From a virus, in IMG/VR virus record IMGVR_UViG_3300030382_003059, positions 1 to 30,062 of that record: a DNA stretch of 30,062 nucleotides. One strand, given 5' to 3'. The notes under the pieces are model-generated. The model ran no database searches and was not told where the DNA came from. It was given only the letters and a program-made list of their open reading frames with translations. Positions 1-9,263 of the stretch are shown piece after piece. A program made the position numbers and the translations under genes. Numbering within the stretch: position 1 is the stretch's first letter; every line of letters begins with the position of its first letter.

Positions 1-406
1 CATCAGTTCCTGTTATTATTAGACACTCTTCTGAAGCATCCCACGTAAAATTATCTCCTGAAGTACCACTATGAAATATTACATCATGACCTGCGCCTGC
101 AGAACCAATTGTTAAAGCCCCAGTAACCGTCATTGTGTCGGTTGTTGATTCGGTGAGCTTAACCATATTAGTGCCACCGACATAAATATCTAATACATCA
201 GCGCCGGATTCTTGTAGATATGTATCACTACCGTCACCACCAAGTACAAGTTTATTGGTGGAACTTATTGTTAGGTTACCATTAACTATTTCATCATAGT
301 TTCCAGAACCGTCACCATTTACTGTGAGGTCGCCATTAATGGTAAGACTGCCTGATATTGTACCGCCTCCTGAGAAGGAAGCCGCTCTCGATAGTCCGAA
401 TGGCAT
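1..406 (-). CDS. Fibre-like virion protein, N-terminal part (runs off the window edge)
   Basis: The reading frame is open from an ATG at 406 to the window edge (135 codons) and is preceded by an AAAGGA ribosome binding site. The protein begins MPFGLSRAASFSGGGTISG and continues with repeated short beta-strand units of the TINGDL/TVNGDG type (residues about 20-50). A segment with many G, D, T and S residues follows (VLGGDGSD, DIYVGGTN). Such strings of short beta repeats are typical of phage fibre and spike shafts or their head-proximal anchors. It is the last late gene seen here, downstream of the connector-type genes, which suits a fibre or appendage protein. The C-terminal part, which would carry any receptor-binding domain, is outside the window. 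The exact role is inferred from composition and position. Confidence 0.6.
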   Translation of the reverse strand, partial: MPFGLSRAASFSGGGTISGSLTINGDLTVNGDGSGNYDEIVNGNLTISSTNKLVLGGDGSDTYLQESGADVLDIYVGGTNMVKLTESTTDTMTVTGALTIGSAGAGHDVIFHSGTSGDNFTWDASEECLIITGTD

Positions 407-422
407 CTTTTATTCCTTTCGC

Positions 423-731
423 TTAGTAGAGAGCAACGACCTTAAAGGCAGTTTCAGAACCGCCAAACGCGAACTTTGTTATTGAAAGAGGTAATACTGA
501 ACCAACTGCGAATATCGCAGCCACTGCAGCCCCTGGTATAACAAGTGTGTTCTCATCCGCCATTGTGATTGTTAAATCTTCTGAACCTGCAGGTACAACA
601 ACACCCATCAATGCTCTTGTTGGGGCACTTGTTGTTACTGCGGTTGCACTTGTTGCGGTGAGTATTTCGGCTCTGGTTACTGGAGCTCCAGCTTCCTTTA
701 CACTCCAGCTTTGTAGTCCTTTAATAGCCAT
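423..731 (-). CDS. Small hypothetical virion protein (102 aa)
   Basis: A 102-aa protein starting MAIKGLQSWSVKEAG, with a strong CAGGAG site 8 bases before its ATG. It is rich in A, T and V and predicted to be mostly beta strand, with no membrane segment, signal peptide or cysteine. It lies 16 bp upstream of the fibre-like gene in the same operon. That position and composition resemble small phage decoration or adaptor proteins, but I do not recognise a family. Function is unknown; a structural role is inferred only from the neighbourhood. Confidence 0.6.
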   Translation of the reverse strand: MAIKGLQSWSVKEAGAPVTRAEILTATSATAVTTSAPTRALMGVVVPAGSEDLTITMADENTLVIPGAAVAAIFAVGSVLPLSITKFAFGGSETAFKVVALY

Positions 732-750
732 GTTTTTTCTCCTGTGTTAC

Positions 751-786
751 GATACCTTACCGAGCCTGACTGGTCTCATGGGTATC
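751..786 (-). other. Hairpin in the 59-bp gap between two late genes
   Basis: GATACC (751-756) and GGTATC (781-786) form a perfect 6-bp inverted repeat around a 24-nt loop that contains a further GAG/CTC pairing. It sits between the end of the 234-aa gene and the ribosome binding site of the 102-aa gene. No T-run follows on the minus strand, so it may be an RNA processing or stability hairpin rather than a terminator. Weak evidence. Confidence 0.3.
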
Positions 787-790
787 TTGG

Positions 791-1495
791 TTACATTAAT
801 GCGTAGGGTGAAGATGACATTTGCATAACAACTTTTCTTTTGTTACTGTCATTATCACCAATTTTTTTATAGAACTGTCTTAAATAATACTCCTTTAATT
901 CTATATTACCTTCGTTTTCTGCCCTTTTTGACTTTAGGTAATCTACTACCGCTAGTGATAGTAGCCTATTTAAATTTACGTGAGATGTCTCATCTGCACT
1001 TGAATCAGCCACTTCCTTTGGAATCTGATATATTGTTACACTCTCTGAAGCAGTTTCTGCTGTTAGTAATGCAGTAGCCATGGTTAATGTACCAGCAGCT
1101 GCGTTAGTTAATTGATAATCACCATCATTACTAGCAGACCCAATAACTCTTATTTTATCAGTTGCTGCAAACCCTGCAGTAACAAATCCACTACCACTAT
1201 CAGTTATTGTATCAGAACTTCCACCACCATCTACAAATGCAATTGTAGTTCCTGATATTCTAGCTGAAGTATCCTCGATGGCTTCGGCAACAAAAGTTTC
1301 ATCAAATCCTGTGTATTCAATACGTAATCCATTGGTGATATCCTCATCAGGATATTCAACTGTCTTACCTGAATACGTTGATGTTATACGACCTAGTTGG
1401 TCTGGGTAGTCAGTTGGATAGTCCTTATATAAATAAATACATATCTTTCTACCCTTTAATTGATAAAACCAAGTTGCATCAACATAACTACTCAT
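791..1495 (-). CDS. Probable neck/connector-type virion protein (234 aa)
   Basis: A 234-aa protein starting MSSYVDATWFYQLKGRK. Residues about 1-75 and 160-234 look like one alpha/beta protein. Residues about 80-155 are a beta-rich, G/S/T/D-rich insertion (TTIAFVDGGGSSDTI and onward) of the kind found as a mobile domain in phage structural proteins. The C-terminal helical part (NLNRLLSLAVVDYLKSKRAE and EYYLRQFYKKI) resembles small head-tail connector proteins. Its ATG overlaps the stop of the preceding 92-aa gene (ATGA), so translation is probably coupled. The connector role is inferred from gene order after portal and capsid, not from a catalytic or diagnostic motif. Confidence 0.6.
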   Translation of the reverse strand: MSSYVDATWFYQLKGRKICIYLYKDYPTDYPDQLGRITSTYSGKTVEYPDEDITNGLRIEYTGFDETFVAEAIEDTSARISGTTIAFVDGGGSSDTITDSGSGFVTAGFAATDKIRVIGSASNDGDYQLTNAAAGTLTMATALLTAETASESVTIYQIPKEVADSSADETSHVNLNRLLSLAVVDYLKSKRAENEGNIELKEYYLRQFYKKIGDNDSNKRKVVMQMSSSPYALM

Positions 1496-1770
1496 GGATT
1501 TGTATCCTCTGAAACAATTACATTACCTGATATTCTTCTAATTCTTTTGTATTTATTATCGTCTTTTGTGTCCAAAATACTCACTGAATCAATTGCAATC
1601 AAGTCAGCAGGAAATTCATAGTCCTTTTCACCACTGATAATATTCTGCTTATTTATCTTTAAGCTTTCCTTGGTATTGGATTTTATATGATGAACAGCAT
1701 CCTTTATCCAAGCCAACCCTAAAGTTGTTTGAGATATACCGGAACGTTCCATTATTTCTAGGACTGTCAT
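1492..1770 (-). CDS. Small virion/connector-type protein (92 aa)
   Basis: A 92-aa protein starting MTVLEIMERSGISQTTLG. The first 45 residues are helical and the rest beta-rich (DYEFPADLIAIDSVSIL). It follows the 164-aa gene directly (TAA then ATG, no gap) and overlaps the next gene by 4 bp. The pattern of a short helical start followed by a YEFPADLIAID-like strand region is common in phage neck or tail-completion proteins. I infer a connector role at low certainty; that the ORF is a gene is well supported by coupling and frame. Confidence 0.6.
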   Translation of the reverse strand: MTVLEIMERSGISQTTLGLAWIKDAVHHIKSNTKESLKINKQNIISGEKDYEFPADLIAIDSVSILDTKDDNKYKRIRRISGNVIVSEDTNP

Positions 1771-2265
1771 TTATGATACACCACCATCATCAAGTATTGC
1801 AAATACATCATATACTAAATCCCCTGACGAACTTGCACAATTAATATCTGATAAAGCTTCACCTCTTAACCTAGCAAACCAAACCTCATTTGGCTCAATA
1901 ACAATAGTACCTGAACCAACTGCTAAGTTCCCTCCACTCATACCAACATATAAGTTAGCAGTACTTGATGTACTGCCATCAGTGGTTGCATCATTTTTAA
2001 TTAAAATAAATACAACATCATCATTGTCTTCATCAACCTCAGCTAATGTATCATCATAATCTACAGTTTGATTAAGATATTGTACATCATTTGTATTAAC
2101 CAAATCCCTAGCAGTAGTGCCATCTGTTTGACCTCTCCAATGTATCCATTTATTATTATCTCCAACATCATTTAAATCATAAACGGTAGTACCTCCAATA
2201 GTTGCTTTTATATTGTCAGGTAATAATGATGCTGATACACTCACTGTTGCTCTATTTGCTGCCAT
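1771..2265 (-). CDS. Hypothetical beta-rich virion protein (164 aa)
   Basis: A 164-aa protein starting MAANRATVSVSASLLPDNI. It is acidic and beta-rich, with a central DDT-D-N-D-acidic stretch (around residues 70-85). The second half, through GTIVIEPNEVWFARL, resembles compact beta-sandwich proteins placed near capsid and neck genes. No cysteine cluster, no membrane segment. It sits in the late operon 10 bp after the coiled-coil protein. Family not recognised; structural role inferred from position. Confidence 0.6.
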   Translation of the reverse strand: MAANRATVSVSASLLPDNIKATIGGTTVYDLNDVGDNNKWIHWRGQTDGTTARDLVNTNDVQYLNQTVDYDDTLAEVDEDNDDVVFILIKNDATTDGSTSSTANLYVGMSGGNLAVGSGTIVIEPNEVWFARLRGEALSDINCASSSGDLVYDVFAILDDGGVS

Positions 2266-2275
2266 ATTTTACCAA

Positions 2276-3433
2276 TTATCTTCCCGAGGCCGCTTGAGCC
2301 GCTAATGTTTTATTAATCATTTTACTATTATTTTTTATATATAAACTTACCTCAGCAACTGCCCACTCGTAATACTTTTTTGATTCAGCGGAATAAAATG
2401 CGGCATTTTGAAGTAATGATGTAACATTCTGTATTTGAGCATTTATCTCATTCTGATATCTTGATACCTCAGCTTGAAGTAATTGTAACTTCGATGAGTA
2501 TTCCTGAGTTTCCTTTTGTAGTTTAAGATTTGCTTCCTGCTGAGCCTCTGTCGCATTTATATCTGCTTGTCGTACAGCTTCCTGTAGTTTTGCTTGGTAT
2601 TCTGTATTATCATCATTGAATTTATTTAATTGATTTTGCATAGCTCCTGAGTATGCTTGTATATAAGTAGAAATCTTTTGTATTTGAGCCCCTGCTAATT
2701 CAAAATCTTCTTGGTCTTCAATATATTGACCAGCTATATTAAACCATTGTTCTGTATCTGTTTCTGAACTACCTAATGTCCCAGCTTCCATTTCAGTAAT
2801 TTGATCGCTTGAAGCATCTAAAGATGGAGCAGTATATGTTGGTGGAGTTCCTAAATTATTTAATACTACACTAGAAATATCAGGAGTTGTAAAAGATGGA
2901 GCATCAGGAGATACAGGAGAAGGACTTAAAACAATATCAGATATTTTACCTGACGCCAATCTACCATATTCTTTTGATATTGAATGGTATACAACCGCAT
3001 TTCTTAAATCTGAATCATCGTCTATATTAGAATAATTTACATATGTTACATAAATTTTATATGTACTATCAGGGTCTGGTTTTACAATAATTCTATTTGC
3101 ATCAGCTATAAAATATTTTGGAAAAGTATTTGTAGCCTTTTTAAGACTTGCACTACTACCAATAAATCCCCTGTCTTGAATTCCAACTTCTTGAGCAACA
3201 TATGAATCCCTTCTTACTGATATAACACTATCTGTACCTGTTGGCATCGTAACTTGTTGAGGGTCATTATCCCCACCATGTGTTGCAGGAACTGTTTCAG
3301 AAGCAGCCCATCTCAATAATTCTTTTGGTACACTGGAAACCACGAACCTCTGAGCAGACTCTATGAACCCAGTGTCAGCAGTGCCGACTCCTGTTATATT
3401 TTGTATATCACTTGCTATTTCGCTTGTTGCCAT
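2276..3433 (-). CDS. Virion structural protein with C-terminal coiled coil (385 aa)
   Basis: A 385-aa protein starting MATSEIASDIQNITGVGTA. Residues 1-165 form an alpha/beta domain (FPKYFIADANRIIVKPDPD, then IYVTYVNYSNI) like those of phage adaptor or neck proteins. Residues about 170-215 are a Pro/Ser/Thr-rich linker. Residues about 225-370 are long heptad-like helices rich in Q, A, E and K (YQAKLQEAVRQADINATEAQ), ending in the aromatic segment YYEWAVAEVSLYIKNN. The architecture suggests a protein bridging head and tail or a fibre attachment protein. Found downstream of capsid and decoration genes, it begins 119 bp after a gap containing a strong hairpin. Precise role not known. Confidence 0.65.
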   Translation of the reverse strand: MATSEIASDIQNITGVGTADTGFIESAQRFVVSSVPKELLRWAASETVPATHGGDNDPQQVTMPTGTDSVISVRRDSYVAQEVGIQDRGFIGSSASLKKATNTFPKYFIADANRIIVKPDPDSTYKIYVTYVNYSNIDDDSDLRNAVVYHSISKEYGRLASGKISDIVLSPSPVSPDAPSFTTPDISSVVLNNLGTPPTYTAPSLDASSDQITEMEAGTLGSSETDTEQWFNIAGQYIEDQEDFELAGAQIQKISTYIQAYSGAMQNQLNKFNDDNTEYQAKLQEAVRQADINATEAQQEANLKLQKETQEYSSKLQLLQAEVSRYQNEINAQIQNVTSLLQNAAFYSAESKKYYEWAVAEVSLYIKNNSKMINKTLAAQAASGR

Positions 3434-3457
3434 ATCAAATCTTTACCTCTGTAATAA

Positions 3458-3510
3458 GGAGGCCAGTTACACTAGGAAAAAGGAGGTCAAACCTAGCATT
3501 ACCGGCCTCC
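3458..3510 (-). terminator. Strong hairpin after the capsid/decoration pair (possible partial terminator)
   Basis: GGAGGCC (3458-3464) with GGCCTCC (3504-3510), and CTAGG (3472-3476) with CCTAG (3492-3496), form an imperfect 19-bp stem around a 15-nt loop. It lies between the decoration-like gene and the coiled-coil gene on the minus-strand transcript. The T-run after it is short (TTATTA), so it may terminate partially or protect the upstream mRNA. Phages commonly place such a hairpin after highly expressed capsid genes. Confidence 0.5.
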
Positions 3511-3552
3511 CAATTTATCTCTATATCGAGCTATTACCTCTCGAATTTAAGA

Positions 3553-4461
3553 TTAAGCTATATTTAAGTCAATTAAGGCATACTCACCACTTACTAAAGT
3601 ACTAACCATAGATTGACCTATAGGCATCAATACATCATCAGCTCCAACAAGACATGCACCTGCAGTGCCACCACTACGAGTTACTTTTTGACCAAGTACA
3701 ATAGTGCCACTAGCAAGTACTGCTTTTGGCCCTCTCACTTGCACCCATCCATAGTAATCATCAGTCATGTCAATGTTAGTTACTCCAATTACAGAACCTG
3801 TTTCTGCAGTAGGAGCCACAATAACATCTTTATAGACGTTTTGAGATAATGTTAACTCTGAAGATGTAGTTAACGCTGTTGCTACTCCACCATAAACTGT
3901 AATAACAATAGATGGGTCATCACTATGGTCATGAGCTGGATGAGATTTAATCCGCCAGGATTGTCCTTCACCAGCAGCATCATTTACATGAAGATAACCA
4001 TCTTGGTATTGATTAGCTGTTATATCTGTATCGCCTTGAGTTTCAACAGATATATCTGTGGTAGTCGCATCTGAATCAGCAGCTACAGCAGCAGTCGCAG
4101 TCATTTGACTGTGATTTGCTATAAGACTTGCTTTTTGTTGAAGTACTTTACCAGCAGTAACTGCTCCATTCATCTGAGCATACTTAAACACTCTATCTCC
4201 TAAGTTTAGTGTACTACCTAAAGGAAATAGTTGTGTTGAAGACTCAGAATATGGATCGGCATCAGCAAAATCAAATCCACCTTCAGCAGATACAGCGCCA
4301 TTATAACCATAGGATGATTTTGCAAACGGAGGAATTATATATCCACCTAGAGGAGCAATACCACTACTATCTTGTACTGGTATTCCACCACTTTTGTTTA
4401 GTCTGCCTTTAACATCCAGTTTATCATCGAACTTATTTTGTCCATATAAAGGATTAGCCAT
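3553..4461 (-). CDS. Probable capsid decoration/head-associated protein (302 aa)
   Basis: A 302-aa protein starting MANPLYGQNKFDDKLDVKG, encoded directly downstream (11 bp) of the major capsid gene. The first 60 residues are Gly/Pro-rich with an extended PLGGYIIPPF segment. The remainder is beta-rich with repeated T/S/D stretches (DSDATTTDISVETQGDTDI) and ends GEYALIDLNIA. Residues from the mid-200s to the C terminus (ASGTIVLGQKVTRSGG, then DDVLMPIGQSM) resemble the fold of phage decoration proteins, in which surfaces are rebuilt around a short beta barrel. Position right after the capsid gene is the main support. It could also be a head fibre. A good ribosome binding site (GGAGG) precedes the ATG. 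Confidence 0.6.
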   Translation of the reverse strand: MANPLYGQNKFDDKLDVKGRLNKSGGIPVQDSSGIAPLGGYIIPPFAKSSYGYNGAVSAEGGFDFADADPYSESSTQLFPLGSTLNLGDRVFKYAQMNGAVTAGKVLQQKASLIANHSQMTATAAVAADSDATTTDISVETQGDTDITANQYQDGYLHVNDAAGEGQSWRIKSHPAHDHSDDPSIVITVYGGVATALTTSSELTLSQNVYKDVIVAPTAETGSVIGVTNIDMTDDYYGWVQVRGPKAVLASGTIVLGQKVTRSGGTAGACLVGADDVLMPIGQSMVSTLVSGEYALIDLNIA

Positions 4462-4472
4462 AATCTAACCTC

Positions 4473-6053
4473 CTACGACCAATAAGCATGGGCTTCTGGC
4501 ATCTGCCATTCCATACCTATTTCACTTTGGATTAAGTCGACTCTACGGTCAACGCCACTGTTTTCAAGCGTTTGAACGCCAACATAGATTGCAGTGTCAC
4601 GATTAATACCATTACCAACCAGAGGCCGCATAGCGCAATGCCTCATATTGATTGCTAATAGTTTAATAGGACTTTTATCTAAGTGAACATTGCGAACAAC
4701 TCTCATGTCACCATAAGGTGTTGAAATGACATTCACAGCCACGCCAAACATATTCTGTTTACCGCCTCTGGAAAAGTCAAAACGACCATATGATTGTCCA
4801 GCTGAATCAGGGCTAGAAGCTCCTGGGTCAACCATACCGATATTGTTTGCAAAATATCCACTGAGTTTATGCAACCAGTTATATGTTTGCGTATCACAGA
4901 AGAATACTGTCGCATTTGCGTTATTATAACGCGGGTCAAGGAAGTTCGACAAGTCATCAAGAAAGTCATCCTGAGTTTTACTTGCCAACGTCAAACTGAA
5001 AACATTACCATAACTGGAAATGAAATCAATTGCACCCTGTGTATATTGAACGCTGCTAACTGAACCTTGAGAACCGAAAAGCATTGCTTGTTCGATATCC
5101 CACTTATGTTCAATCAGTTTTTCACGCCATATTCTCGCGAACTCGTTTGGTTCATATTTCAGAACCGTCGCACGAGTCGTATTATTCATTGCCATGGTGG
5201 TTTTGAAAATCTGTGTAAGTCCAAAACCCGTTGTAAAGGGTTGGTCTTTCCAGGTCTCCGGATAACCAGTACCTTGGCCATGAGCACTACCTACTACATG
5301 AGAACGTCTTGATTCAAGAGCACTTGCAATGCTTTGATCGTGGACAGTGGCATCATTAGATGAACCACCCCAACCAACATCATCGCTTGTCCACCCAGCT
5401 AAGTAATTATAGCCACTTGCAGCGGATTTAATTACTTCACCTTCTATCAAAACACATTCACGGCTGTCTTTAGACAGTGAATCTGATTCTGTCTCTACGC
5501 TTTTTACACGTATCAGAATCTCACTGCCTGCGTCGCCACCAGCACCGGTACTTGACAACGGAATTCTAACTACCTGGTCGGGTAGAAAGAATGTCGGTCT
5601 TGTACCGCTTGCGCCAACATCAACCTTATTCTGCGATTGCCCATAAATGGATTGCACATTACCAGATGATTTATAATCAGTTGACATATAAACCTTAACA
5701 GTGTCGCCAGTTGACATTGAGTCAGGGGCTCCACCATCATTATAGGCTACTAAGTCGGCATCATCAGTTGTTCCACCGAGATTATCTACGTCATTATTAT
5801 CAATCCATCCGGATACATATGCGTATCGTTTATGGTAAGAGGGTCTGCGTTCTGTGAACTTGAATTCAGGGTCATCAGTAGGTCTCTTTGCTACTTTAGA
5901 TACAAAACGAAAAAATGGATCCTGAGCTATTGCTAGTTCAGAAACCCTATCTCCGAAATTATATCGTCGCCTTAAGTCACCAGTATCTTTACTGGTTCCA
6001 TCAGACCAAGTAGCAACATCACTATATGTACTTAAACCAAATACATCAGCCAT
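4473..6053 (-). CDS. Major capsid protein (526 aa)
   Basis: This would be the shell-forming HK97-fold protein. It starts MADVFGLSTYSDVATWSDG and lies where tailed phages put it: portal, scaffold, capsid. Residues about 25-75 form an N-arm with charged patches (RRRYNFGDRVSELAI, then DPFFRFVSKVAKRP). The centre has long polar loops. The end contains the hydrophobic spine segment (HCAMRPLVGNGINRDTAIYV) and finishes DLIQSEIGMEWQMPEAHAYWS. The middle (SFFL-type segments plus NNATRATVLKYEPNEFARIW near residue 290) fits the capsid P- and A-domains. At 526 aa it is longer than many HK97-fold proteins; the loops around residues 90-260 may be an insertion domain. No lysine/asparagine crosslinking can be judged. 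The assignment rests on size, order and general character. Confidence 0.8.
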   Translation of the reverse strand: MADVFGLSTYSDVATWSDGTSKDTGDLRRRYNFGDRVSELAIAQDPFFRFVSKVAKRPTDDPEFKFTERRPSYHKRYAYVSGWIDNNDVDNLGGTTDDADLVAYNDGGAPDSMSTGDTVKVYMSTDYKSSGNVQSIYGQSQNKVDVGASGTRPTFFLPDQVVRIPLSSTGAGGDAGSEILIRVKSVETESDSLSKDSRECVLIEGEVIKSAASGYNYLAGWTSDDVGWGGSSNDATVHDQSIASALESRRSHVVGSAHGQGTGYPETWKDQPFTTGFGLTQIFKTTMAMNNTTRATVLKYEPNEFARIWREKLIEHKWDIEQAMLFGSQGSVSSVQYTQGAIDFISSYGNVFSLTLASKTQDDFLDDLSNFLDPRYNNANATVFFCDTQTYNWLHKLSGYFANNIGMVDPGASSPDSAGQSYGRFDFSRGGKQNMFGVAVNVISTPYGDMRVVRNVHLDKSPIKLLAINMRHCAMRPLVGNGINRDTAIYVGVQTLENSGVDRRVDLIQSEIGMEWQMPEAHAYWS

Positions 6054-6092
6054 GTTTAACTCCTATCTTTTACCTAAGTTAATCTCCGAACA

Positions 6093-6944
6093 TTATTGTC
6101 CGAAGATGTTATCAAACTCACGGTCTGAACCTAGGATAGAATCAAAGATTTGATCGTCTGCTGACTTATCGACTTGTGCGCTACCTGATGTAGCTAGTGA
6201 ACGTGGGCGACTCTGAGTATCTCTCATATGAGCTGCCACACCTTTACTTGCTTCCTTTGCTATGTTTTGTTCACGAGTTTCCCTATTTTTTAAATAGAGA
6301 ATATCTTCCAGTTCTAAAGTTTTGTTTTTGGCAAACTTTGTAAAGTCTTCCCATTGGTCATGCGTTAAATCATGCGAAGCACGAAATGACGCTTCATCAC
6401 TGAGACGACGGTTCTCCATTTGCTGCCTTGAAAGAGTTTCATTCAACCTTCGTTGAACAACACCATCAATCGTAGCGTTCAGAACTTTAGCAGAGTCAGA
6501 ACCTGTGTCAGACATAGCCTCATCAGGGTCGAACACGAAATCTTCATCTAGCTCGAACTTATCCTTCATACTTTCCGGGGCTTGACCGCCACCCTCAAAA
6601 TAATTCCTCACATGAGAAATTAAATTGGGGTCTTCTCTCATTGCATCGAGGACTGGAAGATATGGCTCAAGTTCCTTCAAGCGGGAGTTTAGCCGCTTTG
6701 CTTCTCGACTTGAATCCGAATATCTTTTTTCAAGAGAACCTAAGTCCTCCTGACTTATTTGTGGGTCAGGGTCCTGCTGTGGAGCAGAAGTTGTCTGAAC
6801 CTCATCTTGTATTACGCCATTAACACTTCTATCAAGTGCCTCGAAAAAATCTTCACTTGATTTACTGTCGCTGGCTGGAAGCTCTGCTTCGGGGGCTTGA
6901 TTGAAATCAATGTCATTCAAAGCGTTGCCTGCTTGTTCTTCCAT
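6093..6944 (-). CDS. Probable scaffolding protein (283 aa)
   Basis: A 283-aa, strongly acidic, helix-rich protein starting MEEQAGNALNDIDFNQAP, placed between portal and major capsid genes. Residues 1-70 are disordered and acidic (PQQDPDPQISQEDLG). Residues 70-110 are a charged helix (LEKRYSDSSREAKRLNSRL) suited to a coiled coil. The C-terminal part has further helices (MSDTGSDSAKVLNATIDGV, then LEDILYLKNRETREQNIAKE) and ends in the short hydrophobic tail SDREFDNIFGQ. Gene position, acidity and helicity are the classic signs of a scaffold that guides procapsid assembly and then leaves. No protease motif is visible, so it does not look like a fused protease-scaffold. Confidence 0.75.
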   Translation of the reverse strand: MEEQAGNALNDIDFNQAPEAELPASDSKSSEDFFEALDRSVNGVIQDEVQTTSAPQQDPDPQISQEDLGSLEKRYSDSSREAKRLNSRLKELEPYLPVLDAMREDPNLISHVRNYFEGGGQAPESMKDKFELDEDFVFDPDEAMSDTGSDSAKVLNATIDGVVQRRLNETLSRQQMENRRLSDEASFRASHDLTHDQWEDFTKFAKNKTLELEDILYLKNRETREQNIAKEASKGVAAHMRDTQSRPRSLATSGSAQVDKSADDQIFDSILGSDREFDNIFGQ

Positions 6945-6989
6945 ATTATGAACTCCTTTTCATTTGGATTAATTTACAAAACACTTTCA

Positions 6990-9254
6990 CTATTTTCCAA
7001 CAGTTTGTTTTGCATTATCTACAGCGGATTTTATTTCACGCTTTAGGTCTTTCTTAGCGGTATCATACTCACCCTTGAGCAGTCCCCTAAGAAGTTTTTG
7101 TTGAGCTTCTGTCTGCAGTACATCTTTTCTTACTTCAGATTCACCAGTTCTTACCTTGTCTTTTATACCAGCCTGTACTAGTTGTCTACTCAAAGTCTCT
7201 ATTGTTCCATCCTTGTCTTTTACTGCTTCTTCCATTTGTTGCAGTTGTGATTGCAATTGTGCATATAGAGACTTACGCTCAATAATTCTTTCTTTATTTC
7301 TTATATCGGTTTCACCAATCATGGCAATGTCATCAATGAGACCAGCCTGGAACCACCTGAAATATTCCTCAAGTAATGCCCATCTATTTAATGGCATCGT
7401 TGCACCAGCTACAATTCGTACATCAAACTTCCCTGATGCATAGTCATTCCATTTGCCGACTGCTTCACCATAATCATTGTAAATCGGTATATTAATTCTT
7501 GTCTCTTTCTCTTCTCCACCTTCTTTTTGACCAGCTTCAGGTTGCACAAGTCTGAATATCTTATCAATTGTATAGTGATTTTGTGATACCATTTGAAAGC
7601 ATTTACCGAGTTGTTCAAGAGCGGGTTCAACAATACTACCCATCCATGCCTTTAATCTTCTCGTACCAAATTCATCATTAGCAAGAAGACCTCGATAAGT
7701 CTCTGGTTGGTCTTGAGTGAATCCCATCATTGCAGATGGTACACCAGATATATACTCAGAATCAGATTTACCTTCCTGAGTTATTGTATAAAATGCATTA
7801 TTGATGGCTGCTGGTAATACTGGAGTTGGAGGATTAAATCCCTGACGATACTTTAATAATGCACCAGGGGATGATGAGTATCTCTCCCATTCTTCTTCAT
7901 CAACGGAACCTTCTTCGTATAACCATCTAAGATTTGATGCAAGATTAGCATTGTGAATCATAATCTGGTGAGCCTTGTTGATTTCCTGTTGCTTACCAAT
8001 TAGAGGAGCCACGGCTGACATTGGATATGGTGTTCCAGTATAAATATATGGTATTGGTATTATCGGATACTCATTTACTGGAAGTTCATATTCGTATAAA
8101 AAGGTGTCCTCACCAACACTGCATACAAGGTCAATTCGATTCTCATAGAACTTAACTGAATCAACCACCTTACTTGCAAATTCAGGTTCCTTCATTAATT
8201 CTTTGAAGTCATCCTCTGGAATTATTGTCTGCTCAATCTTGGAACGTATCTCTTCAGCCTGTGATATTAAAATCTGTTTCTGACGTTCAATAGACTCTTG
8301 TGTTTCTTTCTCGGCTTTTTCAAGTTCCAACTGAGCTCTATCGGGAATAATCTCACCTGATTGTAGTGCATTTTGAATCTGTAACTTCTTCTCTTCAAGT
8401 TGAACTGACATCTCAGCAGCAAATTCTTTTATCTCGACATCAATTGCCTTTTGAATCTCACGCATTTCAACTTCATCAGGAGGTGATTTAATATATGCAT
8501 TGATGAATGGCTTCTTTATCTTTTGGTAGGTTTCATAATATGCAATTATATCATCATCCTCACCATCAGCACCAATACCAAGACTGATATCTTCCTGCTG
8601 TATAATCTTTGATTCATCCCTATCTCTCAATGAAAGAGTCTCTGTGATTCCAGAACCGGAACCAGAACTTGCTTTTTGTATCTTTCTATTAAATTCAGGG
8701 AACAGATTCTTTAACTGAGTGCGGGTTACATTTTTGCGGATAGTTATAAAACCTGCATCCCTGAATAGAAAGTCACGGCTCATTGGGTCAACAAAAACAT
8801 CGTATGGCTCAATTCTCTTGAATACAACTTCACCCTTACCGATATCCATATCCTGGTCAACATCAACCAGGAAGTACCCAACTCCCTTTGTTAGAGAATC
8901 AAGAATTACCTGACTATATAAAGATTTACCATTTGATAGATACCAACAGTATTCTGATATATCGGAATGGACTTGAGCAATGTCAGCATCGTCACCAGTT
9001 ACTCCCACAGCTTTCCATCTTGGATTCTGTGCTGTAACAAAATATTTCATTATCTCGACAATAGGCAGTACCCTATTAATCGTGAAACTCGGCATGCCGG
9101 ATTCTTTTAGAACATCAGATTCATCTTTTGTGAGTTGCTCATCGAGGTAAAAATCAAATCCTTTTTGACTTGTAAACTGCCATTTACGACGGTGGGTGCT
9201 ATTAGCTCTATCCCAAAGTTGTTTATTTACTGCCCCCTTATTTTTTCTTGCCAT
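6990..9254 (-). CDS. Portal protein (754 aa)
   Basis: This is the ring at the unique capsid vertex through which DNA is packaged. At 754 aa it is large, like the portals of P22- and N4-type short-tailed phages. It starts MARKNKGAVNKQLWDRANS after a GGAGGTCTAA ribosome binding site. Residues about 40-110 form the wing start (DVLKESGMPSFTINRVLPIV). Residues about 255-370 are a long Glu/Lys/Gln helix-rich insertion. The portal core follows, around residues 400-540 (PIIPIPYIYTGTPYPMSAVAP, then KQQEINKAHQIMIHNANLAS). The SGVPSAMMGFTQDQPETYRG segment matches the portal stem/crown region. The C-terminal 90 residues form a coiled-coil barrel (QLQSQLQQMEEAVKDKDG). It lies downstream of TerL and upstream of the scaffold, the standard order. 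Confidence 0.85.
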   Translation of the reverse strand: MARKNKGAVNKQLWDRANSTHRRKWQFTSQKGFDFYLDEQLTKDESDVLKESGMPSFTINRVLPIVEIMKYFVTAQNPRWKAVGVTGDDADIAQVHSDISEYCWYLSNGKSLYSQVILDSLTKGVGYFLVDVDQDMDIGKGEVVFKRIEPYDVFVDPMSRDFLFRDAGFITIRKNVTRTQLKNLFPEFNRKIQKASSGSGSGITETLSLRDRDESKIIQQEDISLGIGADGEDDDIIAYYETYQKIKKPFINAYIKSPPDEVEMREIQKAIDVEIKEFAAEMSVQLEEKKLQIQNALQSGEIIPDRAQLELEKAEKETQESIERQKQILISQAEEIRSKIEQTIIPEDDFKELMKEPEFASKVVDSVKFYENRIDLVCSVGEDTFLYEYELPVNEYPIIPIPYIYTGTPYPMSAVAPLIGKQQEINKAHQIMIHNANLASNLRWLYEEGSVDEEEWERYSSSPGALLKYRQGFNPPTPVLPAAINNAFYTITQEGKSDSEYISGVPSAMMGFTQDQPETYRGLLANDEFGTRRLKAWMGSIVEPALEQLGKCFQMVSQNHYTIDKIFRLVQPEAGQKEGGEEKETRINIPIYNDYGEAVGKWNDYASGKFDVRIVAGATMPLNRWALLEEYFRWFQAGLIDDIAMIGETDIRNKERIIERKSLYAQLQSQLQQMEEAVKDKDGTIETLSRQLVQAGIKDKVRTGESEVRKDVLQTEAQQKLLRGLLKGEYDTAKKDLKREIKSAVDNAKQTVGK

Positions 9255-9263
9255 TTAGACCTC

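Noticed and set aside
547-828. Plus-strand ORFs in the late region (for example 547-828, 7156-7443, 12412-12954)
   Set aside because: They lie antisense to well-supported late genes, have no ribosome binding sites, and read as low-complexity shadows.
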